Origin: Oscillospiraceae bacterium
GTDB taxonomy: Bacteria > Bacillota > Clostridia > Oscillospirales > QAMX01
DNA length: 64,000 bases
Direction of reading: 5' to 3'
Assembly (NCBI GenBank): GCA_015067675.1
Contig: SVMB01000003.1
Span: forward strand, 1-64,000
The notes beneath the pieces were generated by a model. It saw nothing but the letters and a program-made list of their open reading frames with translations, ran no database searches and was not told the origin of the DNA. The first letter of the stretch is position 1, and every line of letters starts with the position of its first letter. The translations under genes were made by a program, and so were the position numbers. Below are positions 43,469-53,332 of this stretch, in pieces.

Positions 43469-45832
43469 ATGAACTTTCCAAAATCCGATTACACCTACTG
43501 TGCCCACGATACGCTGGAAGCGCTCAGTTCCCCTCCGGTGGATTTCTGGCCGACCTACTCCTGGAGTTGGTGCGGCGAGATCCTCGATGAAGGCATCATC
43601 GAGCGGCTGGATTCCATGGCCAAGCGCGGCATCCGCCGCCTCTACGTGCTCCCCATCCCGCAGGAATTTGTCAGTTATCCGGTTCCCGGTGAAAAGCCCT
43701 ACCTGTCCGAAGAATACCTTGCCCAGCTTCGCTTTGCGGTGACCGAGGCCGAAAAGCGCGGCATGCGGGTATGGATGTACGACGAAGGTGGTTGGCCCTC
43801 CGGTGCTGCCAACGGCCGCGTGGTCAAGGAACACCCGGAGCTTGCCGCATGGTCCATCGATGTAAACCATGACCGTCATCTCATCCCCTCCATCGTCCAG
43901 CCCTATCCGGATCTGCTCAACCGCCGTTCCACCGAGCTTTTCATCGAATATGTCCATGAAAAGTACAAAAAAGCCTTTGATAATCGCTACGGCGAGCACT
44001 TTGCCGTCACGTTCACCGACGAACCCCACGTGCGCACGTTTGATGAGGAGACACTGCCCTGGACCGAAGACTTTGACGAGCTGTTCCGGGCAAAGTTCGG
44101 CTACGACATTGGCGCCCATCTGCCCCAGCTCTTTGACCTGACCATGACCGATCCCAAGTCCCGCAAAGTCCGCGCCGACTATCACGATCTGGTGGGCGAG
44201 CTCTTTGCCGAGAACTACTTTATGCCGCTGCGCGACTGGTGCCGCGCCAACGGCTCCCTCTCCTCCGGTCATGTCGGTGGTGACGACGTTGCCTTCGGCA
44301 ATGCCAAGTGGGGATTCCACCACATTCTGCGCGTACTGCGTGCCATGGACGTGCCCGGCGTGGATATCATCTGGCGTCAGGCCTTCCCTGCCCCTGAACA
44401 GGAACGCGTGGAACCCTATGCGCCGCTTTGCAGAAACAGCTTCTTCCCCCGTTACGCCTCCTCCGCCGCTCACCAGACCGGTGCACGCCTTGCGCTCACC
44501 GAATCCTATGCCATCTACGGTCCCGGACTCACCTTCGACCAGATGCGCTGGGTCTACAATTTCCAGGTCGTGCGCGGCCTCAACGTCCTCAACCCCATGA
44601 ACATGTCCTACACCTATGAGGATATGCGCGGCGGCTACGTGGGTATGCCCTCTTTTGCCCCCGAGGGCGTGGATTCCGTCGATCTGTCCGCTTTCAACCT
44701 CTGGGCAGCCCGGGTCAACTACCTCATGTCCGCGGGTAAACCCATCGCAGATGCGGCGATCTATATGCCTTTTCGTGATATCTGGCCCGGCGACGACGAG
44801 GCGCAGGCCGCAGCAGAGCTCTTTGAAGATACAGGCTCCGCCCTTGAGCGCCGCGGCTGCGACATCGATATCATCGACGACGATGCCATTCTGGCAGCCT
44901 CCATCGAAAACGGCAGACTCGTCATCGGCAACGCCGCCTACGCCATCCTCTACATCCAGCCCGGTGCAAACCTCCCCTCCGACGTAAAAAACCGCCTGGA
45001 TGCCTTTGTTCAGTCCGGCGGTCGGATCATCACCGCCGAAGATGGCTGCCCTGTGGAGCCCATCATCGCCTCCGATACCTCCGACCTGCGTGCCACCCGC
45101 CGCACGATCGCCGAGGGCACGGTCTATTACCTGACCAATGAAGCCTTCGGTCCCGTGACCGGCGAGGTCACATTCCCCCGCGAGTCGGCAGGCTTTGCCA
45201 TTGCCGTTGACCTGCTGACCGGCGAGCGTACCTCCGTGTCCGTACAGCCTTATCGGTATGACCTGTCCCTTGGCGGCGAGGCCGTACTGCTCTTCCCCAC
45301 AGAGCCTGTGACGGCGGCGGCTCCTGTTCCTGCCGTACCTGCCAACGTCTGTGAACTCACCGACTTCACCCTGCGTCCCCTGCGCCGCGTGACCATGAGC
45401 CCCGAAGGCATTAAGAGCACGTATCCCACGGCAGATGCCGTTGCGGTGAGCCTGGGAGACTGGCAGAAGGTATTGGGAAATACCTTCTCAGGCGACGGCG
45501 AATACGTGACGGCGTTTGATCTGGCCGACGGCATGACCGACGGTATGCTCCTTGATCTAGGACAGGTCAACTACTCCTGTGAGGTATTCCTCAACGGTGA
45601 GAGCATGGGCAAGCGGATCTACTCACCCTACCGATTTGAGCTGAAGGGACTGCGCGACCACAATGAGCTGCGCATCCGTGTGACCAATACCTTTGCCAAC
45701 GCCTACGCCGACACGCACTACGAGGAATGGTTCCCGGGCTATGAGCCGGATCTGCTGATCCGGCTGCAGAGAGGCTTCATGACCGATTCCTTCCCCAGCG
45801 GCCTGTTCGGTCCGGTGAAACTGAAGTGGTAA
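43469..45832 (+). CDS. GH106/alpha-L-rhamnosidase-related glycosyl hydrolase
   Basis: 787 aa; WSWCGEILDEGIIERLDSMAKRGIRRLYVL, MRVWMYDEGGWPSGAANGRVV, VTFTDEPHVRTFD; C-terminal beta-sandwich CEVFLNGESMGKRIYSPYRFEL. Confidence 0.75.
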   Translation: MNFPKSDYTYCAHDTLEALSSPPVDFWPTYSWSWCGEILDEGIIERLDSMAKRGIRRLYVLPIPQEFVSYPVPGEKPYLSEEYLAQLRFAVTEAEKRGMRVWMYDEGGWPSGAANGRVVKEHPELAAWSIDVNHDRHLIPSIVQPYPDLLNRRSTELFIEYVHEKYKKAFDNRYGEHFAVTFTDEPHVRTFDEETLPWTEDFDELFRAKFGYDIGAHLPQLFDLTMTDPKSRKVRADYHDLVGELFAENYFMPLRDWCRANGSLSSGHVGGDDVAFGNAKWGFHHILRVLRAMDVPGVDIIWRQAFPAPEQERVEPYAPLCRNSFFPRYASSAAHQTGARLALTESYAIYGPGLTFDQMRWVYNFQVVRGLNVLNPMNMSYTYEDMRGGYVGMPSFAPEGVDSVDLSAFNLWAARVNYLMSAGKPIADAAIYMPFRDIWPGDDEAQAAAELFEDTGSALERRGCDIDIIDDDAILAASIENGRLVIGNAAYAILYIQPGANLPSDVKNRLDAFVQSGGRIITAEDGCPVEPIIASDTSDLRATRRTIAEGTVYYLTNEAFGPVTGEVTFPRESAGFAIAVDLLTGERTSVSVQPYRYDLSLGGEAVLLFPTEPVTAAAPVPAVPANVCELTDFTLRPLRRVTMSPEGIKSTYPTADAVAVSLGDWQKVLGNTFSGDGEYVTAFDLADGMTDGMLLDLGQVNYSCEVFLNGESMGKRIYSPYRFELKGLRDHNELRIRVTNTFANAYADTHYEEWFPGYEPDLLIRLQRGFMTDSFPSGLFGPVKLKW

Positions 45833-45839
45833 ATCAATC

Positions 45840-45879
45840 AAAAAGCGCTGTGAGTCCGTTTGGATCCACAGCGCTTTTT
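45840..45879. terminator. Bidirectional terminator between convergent genes
   Basis: aaaaagcgctgtg...cacagcgcttttt. Confidence 0.85.
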
Positions 45880-45885
45880 CAATGT

Positions 45886-47562
45886 TTATGCTTCCACGGT
45901 TACGCGGATGCCCTCCGGGGCATTGACCACGGTCTTGACGCTGCCGTCGGGCTGACGCTCATGCCGCACGCGCAGTTCGCCCTTCGCCGTCGGATAGCTA
46001 CCCTCCACCCACGAAAGCGTACCCAGCTGCGGTTTCACCGTAAAGGTCACGGCATCCGTCGGACGCACGCCCAGCACATACCGGCTCAGGAACGCCGTCG
46101 GGCCTGCCGCCCAGCCGTGGCACAGGCTGTGCCGGAATCCCACATAGCAGTAGGCACCCCGGTCACCGTGCAGATCCTCCACGCCATCCGGCGTGATCTC
46201 GTCAATGCGTCCGGCGTTCTCCAGCCAGTCGAGGCTGAAATCCTCCCAGAAGCTGGTGGCGCCCCGCTCGATCATCGCGCCCCAGAACTCACGCATATCC
46301 GCCAGCGCCGCATCAATATGCCCCAATTCCGCCAGCGCACACAGCGTATAGTAGCCCCAGAAGGTGGAAAGACCCTGTGCGCCGCCATCCAGCAGCGCTG
46401 CCTCGGCTTTCTTCCGGTCTCCCACGCCGCCCAGGCTCGCGGTAGCCGTCGCCTGCTTGTTGCCGTTGCAGCCGGGATCGTACTTCGTCAGACGCTGGGC
46501 TGCATCACGGGCAAGCTGCGCCGTTTCTTCTTCGCCCAGCACCTCCAACAGATACACCGCGTCTAAGAGTCCCAGCCGCGCATGACCCTGCAGGCCCTCG
46601 TACCGTGCCGGGATGTTGGAGCTTGACGGCCATTCGATGAACGGCGGGTTTTCAAGACGGATGCGTCCGTCCTCATCGATCAGGCCGCACAGCAGCTTCG
46701 TCAGTTCCCGCAGGTAGTCCTGCTGCTGCCGCAGATAAGCGATGTCGCCCCAGTGGCGGTACCAGTCGGCATGGTTGCGGATCCACCAGAGGGAGTAGGA
46801 TTCGATGTTGTTGATGTAGCCCGGCAAGGGCGTGAAGTCGCGGGCGAAGTCCATGCTCTTTTCCACCACGTCCGCCTTGCCGAATACCGCCAGAATCGTG
46901 GAAACCTCCGGGCCCATGTCGCCCAGCCACACAAGCCTGTCACGCTTGATACCGTCCCAGACGTAATCCTGCATACAAAGCTGGACGGTGTAGGCGCCAA
47001 CCTTCCAGATTCTGTTAATCATGTCATCAGAGCAGGAGAAGCTGCCCACATAGGGCAGATCACGGATGCGCAGGATGGCGATGACGTTTTCAAGAATCAG
47101 TTCAGTATGAGGCGTGAGCAGGTCGATGCGCACAAACCGGAAGCCCGTCGGCCCGATTTCCGGCATATAGAGCCAGTCCACGTCGATGATCTGATCGCGG
47201 TTGATGTGGTCGTTGGTGGCGTTCTTCTCACCAATTTCGGCCATAGCCTCGTTAACCGACTCGCCGAAGCGCACCCGGATATCGGCGCGGCAGCGCTCGC
47301 CGGTCTGCAGGCTGCGCACGTTCTGGATAATCGGCCGCACAAGGCCATGAAGCTCCGAACCGAAGTCGATCACCACGGAGGCGGGCTCATCGCCGCTCTT
47401 CATGACGCACTTGCCGCGCACACGGTCAAAAGAAGTCTGGTGCAGAGTATTGCCGATGAACACCTCGGCGCCGGTTACGTCGCCGCAGGTCCACATCACG
47501 CGTGTCGCCGGTACAAAACGGGAGGAAATGTCGGCAGCAATGCCGGGAACGGGTGTATTCAT
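45886..47562 (-). CDS. Alpha-L-rhamnosidase-like (GH78-like) six-hairpin glycosidase
   Basis: 558 aa; WDGIKRDRLVWLGDMGPEVSTILAVFG, SLWWIRNHADWYRHWGD, SLCHGWAAGPTAFLSRYVLGVRPTD. Confidence 0.8.
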   Translation of the reverse strand: MNTPVPGIAADISSRFVPATRVMWTCGDVTGAEVFIGNTLHQTSFDRVRGKCVMKSGDEPASVVIDFGSELHGLVRPIIQNVRSLQTGERCRADIRVRFGESVNEAMAEIGEKNATNDHINRDQIIDVDWLYMPEIGPTGFRFVRIDLLTPHTELILENVIAILRIRDLPYVGSFSCSDDMINRIWKVGAYTVQLCMQDYVWDGIKRDRLVWLGDMGPEVSTILAVFGKADVVEKSMDFARDFTPLPGYINNIESYSLWWIRNHADWYRHWGDIAYLRQQQDYLRELTKLLCGLIDEDGRIRLENPPFIEWPSSSNIPARYEGLQGHARLGLLDAVYLLEVLGEEETAQLARDAAQRLTKYDPGCNGNKQATATASLGGVGDRKKAEAALLDGGAQGLSTFWGYYTLCALAELGHIDAALADMREFWGAMIERGATSFWEDFSLDWLENAGRIDEITPDGVEDLHGDRGAYCYVGFRHSLCHGWAAGPTAFLSRYVLGVRPTDAVTFTVKPQLGTLSWVEGSYPTAKGELRVRHERQPDGSVKTVVNAPEGIRVTVEA

Positions 47563-47584
47563 AGTATTACGTCCTTTCTCAAGA

Positions 47585-48928
47585 TCAGTCGGTCACGATT
47601 TCCACAGTGCGAATTCCCTTATGCTTCACGCCCGCATCGTCCGGGACATAGAAATCGCTGTAGGCAAGCAGGGCACGGTTATCATCCAGCGGCAGGATCG
47701 TGCAGTTGCAGCAGCTGCCTGCCCACTGGTGGAAATTCGGATGCTCCGGCGGATTATTGGCGAGCTTTGAGCGGTCGGTATCGGGCATGACCTCCACCAC
47801 TTCATCCCAGGTATGGCCGCAATCGCGGCTGGCGTATACATAAATGCCCGGTCGGGTAATCGCCGCCAGTGTCACGCCGTTTGCAAGCTGCAGAAGCTGC
47901 GGCAGCGCCCCGCGATCCTTGAAGTACACCGGCTTTTCCCAGGTACTGCCGCCGTCGTATGAGCGTGAAAGATAGGTCGGCCCCCATTCCGGCGCACCCT
48001 GAAACACATCACAGGTACGCAGCAGGGAAAGCATCGAACCGTCGGGCATGAAGGCAAGACTTGCCTCCGAAAAACCCGACTGCAGATGGGCATAGGGATC
48101 CTTTTCCTCGTCCGGCTCCTTATAGGGGATATATCCCCGCAGCTTCCAGGTATAACCGTTGTCATCGGAGCGCAGGACATAGGAATTGGTGGTGCCCTCA
48201 TAGACACCGGTGAAAGGATTGGCGCCGCATCCGCGGTAATGTGCCAGGTAGAGTGAGCCGTCGGGCGCCACTACCACGTCGCTGTCAGAGTAAAGTCCGG
48301 CGTTATTGAGCATGACCTCTTCCAGATCGGTGCGCGTGGCATGAGAGGGCCGGAAACTGACAATGGTACGGTACTTCCAGTCCACGTCGGCGTAGACGTA
48401 ACGGCTTTCGGTCTCGCCGTTATTCAGCCTTGAGAAGCAAAAACGCTTTTCAATGAGCTTATCCGGGATGGTATCCAGCCAGTAGACCTTGCTGATGCCT
48501 CCCCAGACATTGCAGGTCAGCGTGATCGGATGAGGCAGCGTATTATCATCCTCGGGCAGCACAGGATCGAGCGTATCCGCAGGATTGCGGTAATTGCCAA
48601 AGCGCCAGGGGGATTCCTTTACGCCGATCAGGCTTGCCGGCAGATTGGGATGGGAGCGGAGCACATCGCCGTTTGGCAGCTGGGTACCCATCATTGCCCG
48701 GTCTGCCATGGTCGCTGCACGCCATGTGACGCCTTTATCTTCCGTGACCAGCCACTTGCCTGCGGTATCACCGTCAAATGCAACCCAGGAGTCATCGTCA
48801 TCGTGAATGTAGAGGCCGATATTGCCGTTTCGCATGGGATGGAGTTTTGGAAACTGCACCCAACCCCAGGACAGATTCTCCATCGTATCGCCCAGATAGA
48901 CGACACGGTCATTTTCCTTTCGAATCAT
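47585..48928 (-). CDS. Sialidase/BNR-repeat family protein
   Basis: 447 aa; RSDDNGYTWKLRGYI, SRSYDGGSTWEKPVYF, ASRDCGHTWDEV Asp-box motifs. Confidence 0.82.
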   Translation of the reverse strand: MIRKENDRVVYLGDTMENLSWGWVQFPKLHPMRNGNIGLYIHDDDDSWVAFDGDTAGKWLVTEDKGVTWRAATMADRAMMGTQLPNGDVLRSHPNLPASLIGVKESPWRFGNYRNPADTLDPVLPEDDNTLPHPITLTCNVWGGISKVYWLDTIPDKLIEKRFCFSRLNNGETESRYVYADVDWKYRTIVSFRPSHATRTDLEEVMLNNAGLYSDSDVVVAPDGSLYLAHYRGCGANPFTGVYEGTTNSYVLRSDDNGYTWKLRGYIPYKEPDEEKDPYAHLQSGFSEASLAFMPDGSMLSLLRTCDVFQGAPEWGPTYLSRSYDGGSTWEKPVYFKDRGALPQLLQLANGVTLAAITRPGIYVYASRDCGHTWDEVVEVMPDTDRSKLANNPPEHPNFHQWAGSCCNCTILPLDDNRALLAYSDFYVPDDAGVKHKGIRTVEIVTD

Positions 48929-48946
48929 TGCTGCTTCCTCAATTAT

Positions 48947-50848
48947 TCAAAAAGCTCTCTTATCCATACGCAGCGTTACGCTGTGCTTTACCGTCGCCAG
49001 CCGAGGATCGCGGAATGCCTCCTGCACCACTTCCTCACCGATGACCGCGACACGGCTGTCATCCAACAGGAGGTTTGCAGGGCTTGTCACCTGCCCCGTG
49101 ATGCCCGTCACGCCGGAGGGTTCAAAGACACCGGCTGCGTTGTGCACATCCGCATGGGCAATATACATCGCGCCGTAGCCCCAGATCTCGATTTTGCAGG
49201 AAACCGGCGTTTTTTCCGCGTCCATAGCGTAGTTGAGCATGAACGCGGGACTTCTCAGCGCACGGCTCTTGAGCACGCCGCCGTTTTCCAGAACCTCGGA
49301 CGTGCCGTCGGCATAAGTCAGCGTGATTGCCGTCTTCGGTGCGGTGGTCTGGTCGGGCATGATGATATGTATCTCAAACCGTCCGGTCTCGCCCAACATC
49401 GCACGCTGGGCAAGAGCCCGCAGCCGTTCAATCGAACCCAGCAGCCCTTCAAACTTTGCCGTCAGATCAGGACAGGCAAGCCCCGGGCGCACGTGCTCCC
49501 AGAGCGTCACCTGCGCGTCGTACATCTTCTGCGCAGTCTCACGGCAGGCATCCAGCTCGGCGCATACCGCCGCCATGTCCTCCTCACAGTCGCCGCTGCG
49601 ATGGTCAAACACCTCCTGTCCCAGCCGGTGCAGCGTCCCTTCCAGCACGGCATATTCAGCCCGGTGGCGGAATGCCTCGGCGTAGTCGGGATCCACCCCC
49701 GCTTCCAGCTCCCGCAGTCTTGCCAGGATAAAGGAAGCCCTGACGTAATAGCTCTCGTCAGCCTCGGTAAAGGGCTGGATTTTCTTTGACACGTCTGCGG
49801 AGTAACCGCATTTGGTACAGAAGATCAGCGACTCGGCAGCCGCAGCAGCGTAGGCGTCCGAGCAGGGTGTCACCTGCTGCACGGCCTTAATCAGCCGTCC
49901 ACGGTGGTCATTCTTCATCACGCCCTGCCAGTAAAGCCCCGCCTGCACGATCAGCGGCTCGAGGATATGCAGCGGCTCCCGGGACATCTCCCAGGTGGTC
50001 ATGAACATACCCAGAGGCTTATGCCGGCGGGCATATTCGGTGATGGAATTGGTATTCCATAGCCCGCTCCAGGGGCAGAGCAGATAGGAAAAGCCCAGCT
50101 CGTCGTAGTGATCCAGCGCATCAATCCGGCGGGAGTTGTTGAACTGACCGTCGGGACGGCGGGAGATATAGCCGTAATGCCAGGCACAGAGCACAATATC
50201 CCGTGGGATGGCGGTGAGGGTCTCGGGGCATTCCTCAAACATATCGTCCCACATCATCAGGGTCTTGCCAAGGCGGGCAAGGAGTGCATGGGTATGGAGA
50301 ATATGAGGTGTCAGCAACGCGTGCAGTCCCTGATCGCCCATCCTTTCCCGGCAGAGCACGCACTGACCCATGTCGAAAATCTCGTCCAGTCCCACGTGGA
50401 AGTATTTGGACTTGAACATCGCCGCCACTTCCTCGATATAGCGGTCAAAAAAGGCATAGGTCTCGGGCAGCTCAGGGCAGACGGTGTTCATCGCGCCCTC
50501 TCCGGGAGGAGAAAAGCGTCCGGCGATGCCGCCGCGGCGCTCGGCGAGATGGGCAAGCTCCGGATGGCGCAGGAAGCGCTCCGTATGGCCGTAATTGGAC
50601 ACCACCGGCACCAGTTCGATGCCCAGCGCGTCTGCGTGGGCATGAATCTGTGCGATCTGAGCGGGAGAGTAGCTCTCCGCGTCGTCGCAGTAGGGATAGG
50701 AGGGCGTTTTGATGCGATCCTCCAGATAGAGCACCACCATGTTCATGCCGCAGCCGGCAGCCAGATCCAGCAGGCGGCAGACGGTCTCCACGGTTTCAAT
50801 CTGACGGGCAAGGTCAAGCTGCAATGCGCGGATTTTTCCCAGATTCAT
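48947..50848 (-). CDS. GH20-like glycoside hydrolase
   Basis: 633 aa; GCGMNMVVLYLEDRIKTPSYP, ALGIELVPVVSNYGHTERFLRHPE, YFHVGLDEIFDMGQC. Confidence 0.78.
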   Translation of the reverse strand: MNLGKIRALQLDLARQIETVETVCRLLDLAAGCGMNMVVLYLEDRIKTPSYPYCDDAESYSPAQIAQIHAHADALGIELVPVVSNYGHTERFLRHPELAHLAERRGGIAGRFSPPGEGAMNTVCPELPETYAFFDRYIEEVAAMFKSKYFHVGLDEIFDMGQCVLCRERMGDQGLHALLTPHILHTHALLARLGKTLMMWDDMFEECPETLTAIPRDIVLCAWHYGYISRRPDGQFNNSRRIDALDHYDELGFSYLLCPWSGLWNTNSITEYARRHKPLGMFMTTWEMSREPLHILEPLIVQAGLYWQGVMKNDHRGRLIKAVQQVTPCSDAYAAAAAESLIFCTKCGYSADVSKKIQPFTEADESYYVRASFILARLRELEAGVDPDYAEAFRHRAEYAVLEGTLHRLGQEVFDHRSGDCEEDMAAVCAELDACRETAQKMYDAQVTLWEHVRPGLACPDLTAKFEGLLGSIERLRALAQRAMLGETGRFEIHIIMPDQTTAPKTAITLTYADGTSEVLENGGVLKSRALRSPAFMLNYAMDAEKTPVSCKIEIWGYGAMYIAHADVHNAAGVFEPSGVTGITGQVTSPANLLLDDSRVAVIGEEVVQEAFRDPRLATVKHSVTLRMDKRAF

Positions 50849-51029
50849 GACAGATTCCTCCTCATCGCAATACCGGCAGACCGCCGGGATAACTTTGAGT
50901 TCAGTATAACACAGGCAAAAGCATTATGCCACCGTTTTTTATGGTTTCTTTATGAAACCGCTTGTGGTATACTGGAACGGGAAGCGTTTGGCTTCTCCAC
51001 TATTTCACCGGAAACGAGGTACATTTTAT

Positions 51030-51659
51030 ATGTCCCGCTGTGTGATCATATCCGGCTCTCCGGACTGCACCTTCTTCCCCGCGCTTCGTCCCGACGATTA
51101 CGTCATCGCCTGCGACTACGGCCTGCACCATGCCCACCGGGCGGGGATCAGACCCAATCTTCTGGTCGGCGACTTTGACTCCTTCCACGATCTCCCCGAC
51201 GCCGATATTCCCACCCTGCGGGTCAAGCCCGAAAAGGACGACACCGATACCGGCCTTGCCGTACAGCAGGGCATGAAGCTGGGCTACCGGGACTTCTATA
51301 TTCTCGGTGCCCTGGGCGGTCGGCTTGACCATCAACTGGCAAACCTGCACACCGCCGCGTCGATTGCCCTCTCGGGCGGCCGCTGCGTACTGGAAAGCGA
51401 TGACACGCTGGTCTGTACCGTGCACAACGACGAGCTGATCGTTCCCCGGCGCACCGGCTGGGCGCTGTCGGTCTTTGCCTGGGGCGGAGAAGCCCGTGGG
51501 GTGGATCTGGAAAACGTCAAGTATTCCCTGCAGGGCGCATCCCTCTCCTGCGACTATCCCATCGGCGTGAGCAACGAGTTTGAGGCGGAGACCGCCGTCA
51601 TCCGTGTACGCGACGGGCTGCTGTTTGTGGTGCTGTCGGACCGTTCTCATGAAAAGTAG
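51030..51659 (+). CDS. Thiamine diphosphokinase
   Basis: ATG after GAGGTAC; CDYGLHHAHRAGIRPNLLVGDFDSF, KPEKDDTDTGLAVQQGMKLGYRDFYILGALGGRLDHQLANL. Confidence 0.92.
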   Translation: MSRCVIISGSPDCTFFPALRPDDYVIACDYGLHHAHRAGIRPNLLVGDFDSFHDLPDADIPTLRVKPEKDDTDTGLAVQQGMKLGYRDFYILGALGGRLDHQLANLHTAASIALSGGRCVLESDDTLVCTVHNDELIVPRRTGWALSVFAWGGEARGVDLENVKYSLQGASLSCDYPIGVSNEFEAETAVIRVRDGLLFVVLSDRSHEK

Positions 51660-51678
51660 TGATTCGGAGGTTTTATCC

Positions 51679-52449
51679 GTGAAAAAGCACATTGCCGTCA
51701 TCACCGGCGCATCCTCCGGCATAGGCGCGGAGTTTGCCCGTCAGCTTGCCGTCGGTCATGCACCGGAAGAATTCTGGCTCATTGCCCGCCGTGCAGACCG
51801 CCTGCAGGCGCTGGCAGAAGAATTAAAAACGCCCTGCCGGGTACTGCCGCTTGATCTGACAGATCCCGCTGCAGCAGATGATTATGCGCAGCTTCTGCGG
51901 GATGAGGAGGTCTGCGTGGACTGGCTCATCTGCGCCGCCGGTTTTGGCAAGATGGGCAGCTTCGACGAGGTCTCTCCCCGCGACGTGGAGGATATGATCG
52001 ATCTCAACGTCAAAGCTCTGGTGCGCATGACCTATGCAACGCTTCCCTTTATGGAGCGCGGCGGTCATATTGTGGAGCTTGGTTCCTCTTCCAGCTTCTT
52101 CCCCCTGCCCTACTTCAACATTTACGCCTCCACCAAGGCATTTGTCGTCCACTTTGCCGCCGGTCTGCACGAGGAACTGCGTCCCCGGGGTATCAGTGTC
52201 ACGTCGGTGAGCCCCGGCTGGGTCAAAACCGACTTCTTCTCTGTCGCCGAGCAGGGTTCTGCCCATCAGCCCCGGCAGTATAAGCCCATGTTCTCCGCCG
52301 AAGCGGTGGTGCGCACCGCTCTGCGGGATGCTTCCCGCGGCCGCATGACCTCGGTCTGCGGACTCTTCCCCAAGCTGCACAGGCTTGCCGGCAAAATCCT
52401 GCCCAACCGCATCCTGCAGGCCATGTGGAAGAATATGCGCGGTGAATGA
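51679..52449 (+). CDS. SDR-family NAD(P)-dependent oxidoreductase
   Basis: GTG start after GGAGG; KHIAVITGASSGIGAEFARQ, YFNIYASTKAFVVHFA (YxxxK). Confidence 0.92.
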   Translation: MKKHIAVITGASSGIGAEFARQLAVGHAPEEFWLIARRADRLQALAEELKTPCRVLPLDLTDPAAADDYAQLLRDEEVCVDWLICAAGFGKMGSFDEVSPRDVEDMIDLNVKALVRMTYATLPFMERGGHIVELGSSSSFFPLPYFNIYASTKAFVVHFAAGLHEELRPRGISVTSVSPGWVKTDFFSVAEQGSAHQPRQYKPMFSAEAVVRTALRDASRGRMTSVCGLFPKLHRLAGKILPNRILQAMWKNMRGE

Positions 52450-52457
52450 TCTCTGTA

Positions 52458-52486
52458 TTGCATTCCCCCGGGAATCGTGCTATACT
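52458..52486 (+). promoter_or_regulatory. Promoter for the phosphodiesterase/MFS operon
   Basis: TTGCAT-17 nt-TATACT. Confidence 0.6.
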
Positions 52487-52546
52487 GTTCCCATCCGGTA
52501 AAAATATCCATTTTTCGGTCAGGTTTAAATTTTTCAGGAGGAAACA

Positions 52547-53332
52547 ATGAAAAAAGTTCTTCTCGCACTGATTGACGGTATGCGTCCCGACGGCATGATC
52601 GCCGCCGGTCATCCCTTCACCAAAAAGCTCATGGAAGAGGGAGCTTCCTCTCTCAATACCACCACAGTATTCCCCTCCGTGACCCTGCCCTGTCATATGT
52701 CGCTGTTCCATTCCGTGCCGCCCACACGTCACGGTACCACTACCAACACTTATATGCCCCAGGTTCGCCCGGTCAACGGCATCTGTGAGCAGCTTGCCGC
52801 TGCCGGCAAGACCAGCGCCATCTTCTATAACTGGGAGCAGCAGAAGGATCTGGCCCGTCCCGGTTCGCTTTGCACCTCCGCTTTCTTTGCAGGCCGCACC
52901 TTCGGCTACGACGTGGCAAATGAGATGGTCACCGACGCCGCCATCGCCTGCGTAAGGCACTGTGCCCCGGACTTCATCTTCCTCTATCTTGGTTATACAG
53001 ATGAAGAAGGTCACGCTTACGGCTGGATGGGAGAGGAGTACCTAGCCTCCATCCGTCAGTCCTTTGACTGCATCGAGCGCGCCGCAGCAGCTCTCGGTGA
53101 TGAATACACCGTCATCGTCACCGCCGACCACGGCGGTCATGACCGTGGTCACGGCACCGAGCTGCCTGAAGATATGACCATCCCGCTGATCGTACGCGGC
53201 GCCGATTTCCCCGCCGGATCCGCCTTTGAGGATACCTCCATCCTTGACATCGCTCCCACGATTGCCGAACTGGTGGGCGCTCCCTGCGCCCGTGAGTGGG
53301 AAGGAAAGAGTCTGGTGGGACGCGCAAAATGA
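52547..53332 (+). CDS. Alkaline phosphatase superfamily (nucleotide pyrophosphatase/phosphodiesterase-like) protein
   Basis: 261 aa; KKVLLALIDGMRPDGM, TTTVFPSVTLPCHMSLFHS, VIVTADHGGHDRGHG. Confidence 0.88.
   Translation: MKKVLLALIDGMRPDGMIAAGHPFTKKLMEEGASSLNTTTVFPSVTLPCHMSLFHSVPPTRHGTTTNTYMPQVRPVNGICEQLAAAGKTSAIFYNWEQQKDLARPGSLCTSAFFAGRTFGYDVANEMVTDAAIACVRHCAPDFIFLYLGYTDEEGHAYGWMGEEYLASIRQSFDCIERAAAALGDEYTVIVTADHGGHDRGHGTELPEDMTIPLIVRGADFPAGSAFEDTSILDIAPTIAELVGAPCAREWEGKSLVGRAK

Noticed and set aside
46753-47790. 345-aa plus-strand ORF opposite the GH78-like and sialidase-like genes
   Set aside because: Antisense overlap of two genes, no start signal, low-information composition.
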